Position numbers and translations under genes: made by a program
The notes under the pieces: generated by a model
The model's database searches: none
Seen by the model: the letters and a program-made list of their open reading frames with translations, nothing else
Told to the model about the DNA's origin: nothing
Origin: an uncultured Nitrospira sp.
Lineage (GTDB): Bacteria; Nitrospirota; Nitrospiria; Nitrospirales; Nitrospiraceae
Length of the DNA stretch: 29,163 nucleotides
Assembly: GCA_946479785.1 (NCBI GenBank)
Contig: CAMLHQ010000038.1
Location: 1-29,163, forward strand
Direction of reading: 5' to 3'
Shown: positions 1 to 7,583 of the stretch, piece after piece
Numbering within the stretch: the first letter of the stretch is position 1
Layout: the number at the start of each line of letters is the position of its first letter

Positions 1-473
1 ATGCTTTCCTCATCGGCATTCGCCGGCGAGATCAGCGCAAAGCCTTGCGCTGGCGATACGTAGCGAATCGTGTGGCAGATTTCTGGATCGGTTGGGCGGC
101 CGGAGGGCCGATCGAAGACAGCCAGTCGGGGTTTCGGTTATATCCTGCCCGCTTGCTGCGAGGGCTCGAGCTAAGGCATGGTCCGAAACAGAGTTTCGTT
201 TTTGAAAGCGAGGTCCTGATTGAAGCGGCTCGGCGGGGAATTGTTTGCCTGAACATTCTCATTAGTGTCGCGGCACGGTTTGGTCCCCGCGCCAGTCATT
301 TCCGCCCCGTGTTGGACATTGTCAGGATCACCAGGATGGTCGCGGTGAAACTGCTGGCCAAGGGGCTCTATCCCCAAGGGCTCTATCGATCGCTGATTGG
401 TCACAGGCGCCAACAGATGAGTTGTGAACGGATGATCGACCCGGGGCAGGAATTGTTGAACCGGACTCGCTGA
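1..473 (+). CDS. Glycosyltransferase family 2, C-terminal part (gene runs off the left edge)
   Basis: The frame is open from base 3, so only the C-terminal ~156 residues are present and the start lies outside the window. Family 2 glycosyltransferases transfer a sugar from a nucleotide or polyprenyl-phosphate donor at the inner face of the membrane. The visible part carries the typical end of the catalytic domain: a basic stretch with IGIRRRDQRKALRWR, then GGPIEDSQSGFRLYP, which matches the D-x-x-S/T-G-F/L-R segment of dolichol-phosphate-mannose-synthase-like enzymes. No membrane anchor follows the domain. The gene converges on the minus-strand lipoprotein at 520, with 46 bases between stops. 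It may belong with the glycan- and pigment-like genes on the opposite strand. Family assignment is fairly secure; the sugar and acceptor are unknown. Confidence 0.75.
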   Translation, partial: AFLIGIRRRDQRKALRWRYVANRVADFWIGWAAGGPIEDSQSGFRLYPARLLRGLELRHGPKQSFVFESEVLIEAARRGIVCLNILISVAARFGPRASHFRPVLDIVRITRMVAVKLLAKGLYPQGLYRSLIGHRRQQMSCERMIDPGQELLNRTR

Positions 474-519
474 AGCTCGCGCCGCCTCCCATGCCTTGCC
501 GGCACAGGAGGCCATGGTC

Positions 520-930
520 TTACATGCCCGCCGCGCTGAGTCTCGCCTTGATTTCGTTGTCGAGACGTTCGATCCACTTCGCATAATTGACGTGAATCGT
601 GCGCTTCACCGGATCATATCTGAGATTGGTGCTGTCTTTATAGAGGATGCTGTAGTTTCTCGACGTGTAGGGAATGGTGACATGAATGGTATGGCTCTGA
701 ACGTTGTACTCACCGAGGATTTCTCCAGGTTTCACCACCGTCATAATCCATGTTTGCTTGATGCCCGCGTCCATAATCGCCTTTTGGACTTGTTCGGGTG
801 TGAGGGCCTTCCCTGAGGCCGTTTGAACCGGTGCATCTTTGACTTCATAAACTTGGCCACCGGCCCTGCAGCCGATCATCATTGCTAATACCAGACATGC
901 TATCGATGCTCCTGAGATTGTGCGTTTCAT
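520..930 (-). CDS. Small outer-membrane-type lipoprotein, paralogue A
   Basis: I do not recognise a named family. The product is 136 residues. It begins with a signal peptide that ends in a lipobox (LAMMIGC), so it should be a lipid-anchored envelope protein. The start is the ATG at 930, because GGAGG lies six bases upstream; the in-frame GTG at 936 abuts the Shine-Dalgarno site. The mature part is about 115 residues with a conserved core (NYSILYKDSTNLRYD) and a C-terminal WIERLDNEI helix. It is clearly homologous along its whole length to the next gene upstream (977-1387), so the two are a tandem duplication. It is the last gene of the minus-strand row that starts at 4775. Function is unknown. 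Confidence 0.85.
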   Translation of the reverse strand: MKRTISGASIACLVLAMMIGCRAGGQVYEVKDAPVQTASGKALTPEQVQKAIMDAGIKQTWIMTVVKPGEILGEYNVQSHTIHVTIPYTSRNYSILYKDSTNLRYDPVKRTIHVNYAKWIERLDNEIKARLSAAGM

Positions 931-976
931 CGTCACCCTCCTAATGCCATGCTGTTTGGACGCCTGTGAAATGGGG

Positions 977-1387
977 CTATGAGCCGATTGCGGCTATGTG
1001 GGCACGAATTTCATTGTCGAGTCGTTGAATCCATCCCGTGTAGTTTTCATGGATGGTTTGTTTATCGGCGTCGTACTTGAGGTTCGTACTATCCTTGTAC
1101 AGAATGCTGTAGTTCTTCGTGGAGAAAGGAATGGTGACGATCGCGGTATGGCTTCTCAAATTCAGCGTACCGGTGATTTCTCCCGGTTTTGCCACCGCCA
1201 TGATCCAGCCAAGCTTGGCCCCCGACTCCACAATGGCTTTTTGGACTTGTTCCAATGTGACTTCTTTTCCCGTCGCGGTCTGAACTGGCGCATCTTTGAC
1301 TTGGTAGAGCTGCCCACCTCCTCGGCAACCCATGGCGGCCGCGAGGATGATGCATGCGATCGCTGTTCTTGCCCAAACGCGCTTCAT
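977..1387 (-). CDS. Small outer-membrane-type lipoprotein, paralogue B
   Basis: This is the tandem paralogue of the 520-930 gene. The product is 136 residues with a signal peptide and lipobox (LAAAMGC). It shares the blocks KDAPVQTA, EQVQKAI, KPGEI, KNYSILYKDSTNLKYD and WIQRLDNEI with its neighbour. AGGAGG lies seven bases before the ATG at 1387, which fixes the start; the in-frame upstream extension to 1411 would include the Shine-Dalgarno site. The two lipoprotein genes are 46 bases apart. The deacetylase stop is 31 bases upstream of this start, so co-transcription is likely. Function is unknown. The strong ribosome-binding sites on both copies suggest higher translation than the enzymes upstream. 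Confidence 0.85.
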   Translation of the reverse strand: MKRVWARTAIACIILAAAMGCRGGGQLYQVKDAPVQTATGKEVTLEQVQKAIVESGAKLGWIMAVAKPGEITGTLNLRSHTAIVTIPFSTKNYSILYKDSTNLKYDADKQTIHENYTGWIQRLDNEIRAHIAAIGS

Positions 1388-1418
1388 CTCAGTTCCTCCT
1401 CTAAAAGGCATGGCCGAG

Positions 1419-2351
1419 CTAAAAGCCCCCTGCTCTTAGTACGACTGGGCGGGTCAAGTCAAGTTCAGGGAGCGAGAGGGGCATAATGTGCGCGGGAGCA
1501 AAGTGTCTTTCAAAAAGATGATCGAGCAGATCCTCGAGGAGGGATAAATTTTCCGGGCGCATGCCCCGCTGATTCCACTTCGACATGGTCTGAGGGAACT
1601 GTTGGTCTTTGGCATGAACGAACTCGGAAGGGTGGCAATAGAAGACCAGGTGCCTCGAATCGCGCCCGATCCAGGCAATCATCTTTCCCAGAACCGGCAG
1701 CCCGAGCACTCTAAGTGTCGCCATGTTGATGGGAAACATGCAGGCCGATGGCGGCATTTCCGTGATCGAGCTTCCCCCGGACGTGCTCAAGTCTCTCTCC
1801 GACGGCCGGTACGGCCCAGAAGGGGCCCAGAAATATTTGAGGTAATGGACACGCCCGAATCCTAAGTCGAAGCGCCTGGCTGGCACCGACGAGTCGTAGA
1901 GATAGCCTTCCTCTTCAAGCACGCGCAGCGTAGTCTCACCGATCCAGAGATTGGGCGCCCGGAAGATCACCGGACGAACGCCCGCTGCCTGCTCAACTGC
2001 TTCCGTGGCCCAGCGAATCCACTGCCGCTGCTGCTCGTATCCGGCCGTCCGGAAGTCTTCATCTTTCTCCAGCCCGCCATGCGCCCATCCATGCGTTCCC
2101 AGTTGATGCCCGCGCCTGTGACAGTCACGCACCAGATCCGGATACGCTTGCGCAAAGCGGCCGGCGAAGAACACCGTGGCCTTTATATGATGGCGATCGC
2201 AGCAATCCAGTAAGGCCTCGAGCCCTTTTTGGGATCCAGGGACCCAGTCACAATCGATCGTGAAGTACAGCTGCTTTGCAGGAGGACCGAATCCACGGCT
2301 TTTTCCATGGTCGGGGCTAGAAGGTCGTCTGACCAATCGGGTCCGATGCAT
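1419..2351 (-). CDS. Polysaccharide deacetylase-like protein (NodB / CE4 superfamily)
   Basis: The 310-residue protein carries the metal-dependent deacetylase motifs in order. These are TIDCDW near residues 31-36 (the first Asp pair), ATVFF near 58-62, an H-x3-H metal site HGWAH at 87-91, the substrate-groove motif FRAPN, and a C-terminal YCHPSEF supplying the last His. The family removes N- or O-acetyl groups from sugars in peptidoglycan or exopolysaccharide. There is no signal peptide, so a cytoplasmic lipid-linked intermediate is a possible substrate. The ATG lies only four bases after the stop of the chorismatase gene, indicating translational coupling. About 25 N-terminal residues before the domain are unremarkable, so the exact start is not certain. 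The specific substrate cannot be read from the sequence. Confidence 0.8.
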   Translation of the reverse strand: MHRTRLVRRPSSPDHGKSRGFGPPAKQLYFTIDCDWVPGSQKGLEALLDCCDRHHIKATVFFAGRFAQAYPDLVRDCHRRGHQLGTHGWAHGGLEKDEDFRTAGYEQQRQWIRWATEAVEQAAGVRPVIFRAPNLWIGETTLRVLEEEGYLYDSSVPARRFDLGFGRVHYLKYFWAPSGPYRPSERDLSTSGGSSITEMPPSACMFPINMATLRVLGLPVLGKMIAWIGRDSRHLVFYCHPSEFVHAKDQQFPQTMSKWNQRGMRPENLSLLEDLLDHLFERHFAPAHIMPLSLPELDLTRPVVLRAGGF

Positions 2352-2355
2352 GGAG

Positions 2356-3405
2356 TCAGTCCGTTGTAACGAGCCCTTCGATTTCCACTAAGAGTTCTTT
2401 CCGGCACAAATCGCCCTGGAGGTAGAGTAGGCGGCTCGAGAGGAGAAGAGGATCGTGAAGGGCTCGGCTCACCGCTTCCAAATGTTCAGGGTTTCTGACG
2501 TACACTTTGAAAATCGATTGGAGTTTCGACTCGCTATCGATAAAAGCCTGGAAGCATTCGGCACGGTCAAGCAGCGCGCGCAAATTTGCCACGGTTTCCA
2601 GCGCTTGCATGTCCACCTGCCCCCTATGCTGGCTTTGATGGCCGACGACGCTGGCCGTTCCTGAAATGAAGAGTTGCGTCGCACCGTCCGACCGGCACAG
2701 CGTTGCGCGTGCAAACGAAGGACTCCGAGGGCCGTAGGTCTTGGGATAGTCGTAGGCATCCACCTGGCGCGGATTGCCGAGATGCGTGGCAGGGTGTGCA
2801 CCGGCAAGAAAGTAAATCTGGAGAGGGCCACTTCTCGTTCCCACCGCTGTGCCGGCTGGCAGAGAGGATGGGAAGTCCGGCAGGACCTCGGCTAAGGCTT
2901 GGTAACGACCGATGCAGAACTGACGGTAGCGTTCAAGTCCATTCTGCTCCTCGTTGATGCGAGAGAAGTAGTTCCAGGTCCGCCAGAGGTGCGGAAACCC
3001 CAATTCACGAAGCTGGTGGAGAAAATCGCGGTAGGCAATTTCGGCAGTGTGCTCCAATCCAGACGACTCTTCGGCCAGTGAGATCGAACCGAACAACATG
3101 TCTCCACTTATGGCGGCAGAAAAACTCCCGCTCCCGTAGAAATGAACAGGCTGATCGCTGCTCCACACTTCGCATTGGCGAGGGCCATCTAATTGGGGAA
3201 GATCCAGATGAATGACCGGGCATGGAAAAGGATCAGGGCGCGAGGAGCAGAACGAGACGACGGCAAGGGGGTACGTTCCGGTCGTGGTCAGCCACCGAGA
3301 CACATCGGCCGGCTCGATGTAGGCCATCTTCACGTGTCCTGTGGATTCGAGGATCCGCTGAGCGGTGCTCGGGGATGGTGAAGCGTGGCGTTGTCGCATG
3401 CCCAT
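2356..3405 (-). CDS. Chorismatase of the FkbO/Hyg5/XanB2 type
   Basis: The 349-residue protein has the layout of chorismate-hydrolysing enzymes that are distantly related to the RidA fold. Recognisable blocks are the helix NEEQNGLERYRQFC (151-164), GTRSGPLQIYFLAG (189-202), FISGTASVVGHQSQHRG (246-262) and a C-terminal LLVEIEG. In Hyg5/FkbO the Glu of the last block is the acid thought to act on chorismate. Family members release pyruvate and give 3-hydroxybenzoate, 4-hydroxybenzoate or a dihydrodihydroxybenzoate. XanB2 supplies the aryl starter of xanthomonadin. The gene sits between a halogenase-like oxidoreductase and a deacetylase, which fits a secondary-metabolite role. No Shine-Dalgarno is visible before 3405; an ATG at 3327 is an alternative start. 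The subfamily, and hence the exact product, is not decided by what I can see. Confidence 0.75.
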   Translation of the reverse strand: MGMRQRHASPSPSTAQRILESTGHVKMAYIEPADVSRWLTTTGTYPLAVVSFCSSRPDPFPCPVIHLDLPQLDGPRQCEVWSSDQPVHFYGSGSFSAAISGDMLFGSISLAEESSGLEHTAEIAYRDFLHQLRELGFPHLWRTWNYFSRINEEQNGLERYRQFCIGRYQALAEVLPDFPSSLPAGTAVGTRSGPLQIYFLAGAHPATHLGNPRQVDAYDYPKTYGPRSPSFARATLCRSDGATQLFISGTASVVGHQSQHRGQVDMQALETVANLRALLDRAECFQAFIDSESKLQSIFKVYVRNPEHLEAVSRALHDPLLLSSRLLYLQGDLCRKELLVEIEGLVTTD

Positions 3406-3425
3406 GCGTTGATAGAGAACTGAGC

Positions 3426-4775
3426 TTAAGCTGATTTAACGGCGTAGTCGGTTAATTCGGTGACGATGGCGCGGGTCCCTTGTTTGCGCCGACGGGCCAC
3501 GGTCCAGTTTTCTTTCCAATTCAACACGAAAACCGCGTAGTAGACAATCTTAAATAGGAAAAGAGGAAAGCGCGCCTTCGATTGCGCGAAGACATCGCCG
3601 GCCAGTAATGAAAGGACGGCTCGCTCAATCTTCGGAGGTCGCCTGGTCGACACAAAGAGCGCTTGGAATGCCGGTTGGTTAAATCTGTGAATAAACCAGG
3701 AGAAGGTGTCAATACCTCGTCGTACGAGGCGTTCGAATTGCTTCAGTCGAACAGGATAGTCCGGAGATCCACGCAGATAGGCGTCGACCACGCCAGCCCC
3801 TATCGTGCCGCTGTTCAGCGCGAGATGCACCCCGCTGGAAAATACCGGATCGATGAAGGCGAAGGCGTCTCCGACCATCAGATAGCCGTCTCCGGACATG
3901 GTTTCACGTCGATAAGAAAAATTCGCCGCCGCATAGGTCGGGGTCAGAGGTTTGGCTTTTTCCATCCGTTTGGCAATCGGTGGCGATTGCCGCAGTGTCT
4001 CCAAGAGGAACTGATCGAGCGGAACAGTGCGGGATTTGATGTAATCCGGGTGGCAGACCGCCCCGACGCTCATCGTTCCGTCCTTGAACGGGATCAGCCA
4101 GCACCAGCCATCATCCAGCCAGCCGGCGGTAATATTCCCTTCGTCCATGCCGGGGAGCCTCGTGACGCCTTCAAAATGACCGAATATGGCCGCGCTGCCG
4201 TGTTTTTTACTCCGGTGTTTGCCGCCCAATTGTCCGGACAAAAACGTGTCGCGTCCGCTCGCATCCACGATGAACCGGGCTTCCCAGATTCGAGCACGCC
4301 CCTCTCGATCTTCTGTATAGACCAACGAGGTCTGCCCTGGGCGGAGGTCGACGCGCTGCGCTCTCACGCCTTCATAGAAGTGTGCCCCCTTTGCGACGGC
4401 ATTGTTTGCCAGAATGGCATCGAACTCGGCTCGCTTCACTTCGAAGGCGTAGGGCTGGGATTCATCGAATGCCCTGGCAAAATGAAACATCTGCGACCGG
4501 CCATACCGATACGACACCATTTCTGCGCCGTACTTGACGATGCCGATCTTTTCCACCTCCGGCAGCACACCGAGTCGCCTGAGCATCGGGATGGATTGAG
4601 GGAGCAGCGATTCACCGATGTGGAAACGAGGGTGGGAATCTTTTTCGAGGACATGGACGTTCCAGCTCTGCTCGGCGAGTAAAGCAGAAATCGTCGAGCC
4701 TGCCGGACCACCGCCGATGACCAGGACGTCACATGATGTTGTCTTCTCCGTCACGTTCTTCGAATCAGTATCCAT
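3426..4775 (-). CDS. FAD-dependent oxidoreductase of the flavin-dependent halogenase family
   Basis: The 449-residue flavoprotein has a dinucleotide-binding GGGPAG at residues 21-26, the signature HIGESLLP at 52-59, and GDAFAFIDPVFSSG at 302-315. It also has the WxWxIP motif of flavin-dependent halogenases (WCWLIP, 224-229). A Lys in VKYGA (K81) sits where halogenases carry the lysine that forms or guides the hypohalous intermediate. Halogenase activity is therefore plausible, but the wider family also includes oxidases and reductases such as geranylgeranyl reductases. The C-terminal region has hydrophobic stretches that may touch the membrane. I chose the ATG at 4775: the alternative TTG at 4829 lies upstream of a good -10 hexamer (4810-4815). 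The chorismatase start follows after 20 bases, so the two are probably co-transcribed. Confidence 0.75.
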   Translation of the reverse strand: MDTDSKNVTEKTTSCDVLVIGGGPAGSTISALLAEQSWNVHVLEKDSHPRFHIGESLLPQSIPMLRRLGVLPEVEKIGIVKYGAEMVSYRYGRSQMFHFARAFDESQPYAFEVKRAEFDAILANNAVAKGAHFYEGVRAQRVDLRPGQTSLVYTEDREGRARIWEARFIVDASGRDTFLSGQLGGKHRSKKHGSAAIFGHFEGVTRLPGMDEGNITAGWLDDGWCWLIPFKDGTMSVGAVCHPDYIKSRTVPLDQFLLETLRQSPPIAKRMEKAKPLTPTYAAANFSYRRETMSGDGYLMVGDAFAFIDPVFSSGVHLALNSGTIGAGVVDAYLRGSPDYPVRLKQFERLVRRGIDTFSWFIHRFNQPAFQALFVSTRRPPKIERAVLSLLAGDVFAQSKARFPLFLFKIVYYAVFVLNWKENWTVARRRKQGTRAIVTELTDYAVKSA

Positions 4776-4809
4776 CGCGGGGAATCTCTGTGACAAGATT
4801 TGCGGTGGC

Positions 4810-4815
4810 AGTATA
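4810..4815 (-). promoter_or_regulatory. Possible -10 element (TATACT) for the minus-strand row
   Basis: On the minus strand TATACT lies 34 bases before the ATG at 4775, a sensible leader length. I see no convincing -35 hexamer at 16-18 bases, so this is only a candidate. Confidence 0.3.
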
Positions 4816-4876
4816 CCGAAGCGACGCAAAGTTCGCTAGTTGGGTACAGGCTCTATTCGATGTCCTTGGCATCTGG

Positions 4877-4905
4877 TTGACCACGCACGTGCGGAATGAT
4901 AGCGT
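4877..4905 (+). promoter_or_regulatory. Possible sigma-70 promoter for the 4973 lipoprotein pair
   Basis: TTGACC and TAGCGT are separated by 17 bases. The -35 is good (5 of 6) but the -10 is poor. It lies in the divergent gap between 4775 and 4973, which contains no gene. Confidence 0.3.
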
Positions 4906-4972
4906 TCGCCCTCATCAACGATAGTGTGGGGAACCCGACTGTTCACCAAACCTGTAATTAAGGAGGGGAACG

Positions 4973-5299
4973 ATGAAATCAGTGGGCGTGCTCCTGGGAG
5001 TGTTTCTTCTCGTTGCCACCGCAGCCTGCTCGTCGACGCCGGTCAAACTCCCATCTGCAGCGGTAGGCCCGAATGAAAAGGTTATCGGGCCGACAGAAGG
5101 GTCCAGTACCGGCATCATGTTGTTTGGGTTTATACCGATTGTGCAAAACACCCGATTCGAGAATGCCTATGGGGAAGCGGTTCAGAAGGCTGGAGGGACA
5201 AGGCTAACAGACGTTACCATTTCCGAGCAATGGTTTTGGGCGTTGGTCTTGAACGGATACATTTTTGACGTCCGTGGAACTGCAGTTGGAAATAAATAA
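4973..5299 (+). CDS. Small lipoprotein, possibly TRL-like family, copy 1
   Basis: The 108-residue product has a signal peptide with a lipobox-like end (ATAAC). The mature part contains GIMLFGFIPIVQNTRFENAY and an RLTDVTISEQWFW block. This combination reminds me of the TRL-like lipoprotein family, but I could not check it. AAGGAGG lies seven bases before the ATG, a very strong ribosome-binding site. The next gene (5329-5655) is a clear paralogue, so this is a tandem duplication. Its stop overlaps an ATG at 5299, but the real start of copy 2 is likely 30 bases downstream. The product should be anchored in the envelope. Function is unknown. Confidence 0.8.
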   Translation: MKSVGVLLGVFLLVATAACSSTPVKLPSAAVGPNEKVIGPTEGSSTGIMLFGFIPIVQNTRFENAYGEAVQKAGGTRLTDVTISEQWFWALVLNGYIFDVRGTAVGNK

Positions 5300-5328
5300 T
5301 GCCAATTTCAAAGGACAAGGGAGGATAC

Positions 5329-5655
5329 ATGAGACTTCTCAACCTATTGCTCGGAATGGTTCTGTTCGTCTCGACAGTGGCGTGTCATTCTAGCCAGGTA
5401 CGGATTCCAGGCGATCCTGTGGGGTCGAACGAGCGATCCACCGGAGTGGCGGATGGGCACAGCGCGGGGTTTATGTTGTTGGGAGTGATTCCCATCAATC
5501 AAAATGATCGCTTTCAGCGAGCCTACACCTCAGCTCTTCAACGGTCGGGAAGTACTCGAATAACAGATATTGCCATATCTGAGCGGTGGTTCTGGACTCC
5601 CGTTGGAAACGGATTCGTGTTCCATGTGCAAGGTATCGGCGTCGCAAGCAAGTAA
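5329..5655 (+). CDS. Small lipoprotein, possibly TRL-like family, copy 2
   Basis: The 108-residue protein is a paralogue of the preceding gene. It shares the pattern of a signal peptide ending in Cys (VSTVAC), then GFMLLGVIPINQNDRFQRAY and RITDIAISERWFW. The two are equal in length. GGGAGG lies just before the ATG at 5329 and the signal peptide begins there, so I prefer it over the in-frame ATG at 5299. The pair is probably co-transcribed. Two stable hairpins follow the stop. Function is unknown; both proteins probably sit in the outer membrane or periplasmic leaflet. Confidence 0.8.
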   Translation: MRLLNLLLGMVLFVSTVACHSSQVRIPGDPVGSNERSTGVADGHSAGFMLLGVIPINQNDRFQRAYTSALQRSGSTRITDIAISERWFWTPVGNGFVFHVQGIGVASK

Positions 5656-5677
5656 CAAAGCCGTATAGTTTTTGTGG

Positions 5678-5725
5678 GAGCGACACTCGATTGAATGTCG
5701 CTCTCAGTACCGGCATTTCCGGTAC
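5678..5725 (+). terminator. Two consecutive hairpins after the lipoprotein pair
   Basis: An 8-bp perfect stem (GAGCGACA with TGTCGCTC, 5678-5703, 10-base loop) is followed by a 7-bp perfect stem (GTACCGG with CCGGTAC, 5707-5725). No T-run follows either, so a Rho-independent terminator is uncertain. An mRNA 3'-end stabiliser is equally possible. Confidence 0.4.
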
Positions 5726-5786
5726 GCCCTCTTTCATCCTCCAAAGATGCCGACGATCGAGAGATCAACACAAATCAGATGTAGTT

Positions 5787-6551
5787 ATGAGCCTGCTTGA
5801 TCAATTCTTCGTCTATCGTCCGGATCCCTGGCTGGAGAAGGACTGGCGGACGGCCAGCGGTCTCCCATTGGAAGATGTCTGGTTCCAAGCGGCCGATGGG
5901 GTGAAGCTCTTCGGCTGGTATGTGGAAGCGCCCGCGGATCGTCCCGTGATTCTCTGGTGTCATGGGAACGCCGGCAACGTTATCAACCGGCTCGACAATC
6001 TACGATACCTCTACCAACTGCGGCTCTCCGTTTTCTTGTTCGACTATCGCGGCTATGGGAAGAGCCAAGACATACGGCCCAGCGAACAGGGCCTCTATCA
6101 GGACGCGATCGGAGCCTACGACTACCTGACGCGTGTCCGGATGATCAGGCCAGAACGCATCGTGATTTTTGGGCGATCGCTAGGTGCGGCAGTGGCGGCG
6201 GAACTCGCTGCACAAAAGCCGGCGGCCGGATTGATACTGGAGTCGCCGTTTCCTTCTATTGAAGCCGTCGCCAAGGTTCACTACGGCGGCTTACCGGTGC
6301 ATTGGCTGCTCGGTGCCGAGTTTCGACTGATTGATCGATTGCCGCAGTTGTCGCTACCGAAACTCATTATCCACGGCGATCAGGACGACATCATCCCGAT
6401 CGAACTAGGCCGCCAGGTGTTCGAGGCGGCAAGGCCTCCCAAGTCGTTCTTTTCTATCCCAGGCGCCGATCACAACGATACATATCATGTTGGAGGGGCG
6501 GCCTACTTCCAGCGGTTCGCCGAATTTGCCAATGCCGCCGTCCGTTCCTAA
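5787..6551 (+). CDS. Alpha/beta hydrolase (serine hydrolase, ABHD17/BEM46-like)
   Basis: The 254-residue protein has the complete alpha/beta-hydrolase triad. The nucleophile elbow is GRSLG with Ser131, the acid is in HGDQDDIIP (Asp201), and the His is in GADHNDTYH (His229). The oxyanion strand WCHGNAGN (58-64) and DYRGYGKS are typical of the small membrane-associated BEM46/ABHD13/ABHD17 group, which act as lipid or protein thioester hydrolases. There is no clear signal peptide. The frame is open back to 5586, but homology-like sequence begins at MSLLDQFFVYRPDPW, so I start at 5787; the Shine-Dalgarno is weak. The substrate is unknown. The gene stands alone between the lipoproteins and mlaA. 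Confidence 0.85.
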   Translation: MSLLDQFFVYRPDPWLEKDWRTASGLPLEDVWFQAADGVKLFGWYVEAPADRPVILWCHGNAGNVINRLDNLRYLYQLRLSVFLFDYRGYGKSQDIRPSEQGLYQDAIGAYDYLTRVRMIRPERIVIFGRSLGAAVAAELAAQKPAAGLILESPFPSIEAVAKVHYGGLPVHWLLGAEFRLIDRLPQLSLPKLIIHGDQDDIIPIELGRQVFEAARPPKSFFSIPGADHNDTYHVGGAAYFQRFAEFANAAVRS

Positions 6552-6564
6552 GTGCAAAAATAAT

Positions 6565-6594
6565 TTGGCGGCAGCGAGAGATTTTTGATACAGT
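6565..6594 (+). promoter_or_regulatory. Possible sigma-70 promoter for mlaA
   Basis: TTGGCG and TACAGT are separated by 18 bases, ~75 bases before the GTG start at 6671. Both hexamers are partial matches. Confidence 0.4.
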
Positions 6595-6670
6595 GCGCGG
6601 CGATGCAGCCAGCCCTTGTTTTACCCCTAAGGCCGGTCTCTCCTGGGTCTATCAACTAAGGAGCCTGCGA

Positions 6671-7564
6671 GTGAGCTTCTCTTGGCCGCCAATGGTGCTC
6701 TCTGCGCTGAGCCTGAGCGTGCTATCGGTGGGCTGCGCCGGCGCGCCGAGCATCGTGGATTCAACGCCTTCTCAGATCCAGGTCGCGGATTCGAGAGACG
6801 TCTCGCTCTCAGACCTTCCGGCCGTCGTTGCACAGGGTCCGGCGCAGGACACGACCGCTGACGAACCATTCGATCCGTTTGCAAAATCTGATGAAGGCGG
6901 CGGCGAAGAGTACGATCCCTGGGAACCGTTTAATACAAAGATATTTGAGTTCAATCGCCAGATGGACCGGTTCGTGCTGAAGCCGGTCGCACAGGGCTAC
7001 GATTTCGTCATGCCCGACTTCGTTCAAGTCGGCATCAGCAACATGTTTTACAACCTCCGCTTTGCTCCGAGGTTCTTGAACAATGTCTTTCAAGGAAAGG
7101 TTAAAGGCGCCGGCATCGAAGTCGCACGGTTCGTGCTGAACACGACGGTGGGATATGCCGGATTTTTGGACCTGGCGAAAGAAATGGATCTGGTGACACC
7201 GGAAGAGGATTTTGGACAGACATTAGGCTTCTACGGAGTCAAGGCTGGTCCCTATCTCGTCATCCCGTTCCTCCCGCCGTTTACCGTTCGGGACTTCACG
7301 GGATACGTTGGCGATATTATGCTCAATCCGATCAACTGGCTGGTGGCTCCGGTCATTGAAGTCGATAATATTCCGTCCGTCATTGCTCACAAGAATCGCC
7401 TGACCACCACATTTGTGCAGCTCGGCACCCGCGTGGGCGAAATCGTGAACGAGCGCTCGCGGAACCTGGAAAAATTCCAGGGCGTCGAAGAGGCGACGCT
7501 GGATCTCTATACTGCTGTCCGCAACGCCTATCTGCAAACGCGGGCCAAAGCGATCAGGGAATGA
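6671..7564 (+). CDS. mlaA: MlaA/VacJ family outer-membrane lipoprotein
   Basis: MlaA sits in the outer membrane and removes mislocalised phospholipids from its outer leaflet, passing them to MlaC for return to the inner membrane. The mature protein shows the family signature YDPWEPFNTKIFEFNR, followed by the LNNVFQGK, NTTVGYAGFLDLA, DFGQTLGFYGV and PYLVIPFLPPFTVRD blocks. I chose the GTG at 6671 because AAGGAG precedes it by eight bases and it gives a proper signal peptide ending in a lipobox (LSVGC). The frame extends upstream to 6593 without such signals. The region between the lipobox and the domain is acidic and low in complexity. No mlaBCDEF genes are in the window, so mlaA is separate from the rest of the system here. 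It converges on kbl. Confidence 0.92.
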   Translation: MSFSWPPMVLSALSLSVLSVGCAGAPSIVDSTPSQIQVADSRDVSLSDLPAVVAQGPAQDTTADEPFDPFAKSDEGGGEEYDPWEPFNTKIFEFNRQMDRFVLKPVAQGYDFVMPDFVQVGISNMFYNLRFAPRFLNNVFQGKVKGAGIEVARFVLNTTVGYAGFLDLAKEMDLVTPEEDFGQTLGFYGVKAGPYLVIPFLPPFTVRDFTGYVGDIMLNPINWLVAPVIEVDNIPSVIAHKNRLTTTFVQLGTRVGEIVNERSRNLEKFQGVEEATLDLYTAVRNAYLQTRAKAIRE

Positions 7565-7583
7565 ACAAAGGTCGGTTCGGTTA

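Noticed and set aside
998..1486. A 162-codon plus-strand open frame
   Set aside because: It is antisense to lipoprotein paralogue B, which has a lipobox, a strong Shine-Dalgarno site and a paralogue.
3663..4682. A 339-codon plus-strand open frame
   Set aside because: It is antisense to the halogenase-like gene, shows no recognisable protein motif, and the opposite strand has a full set of flavoprotein motifs.
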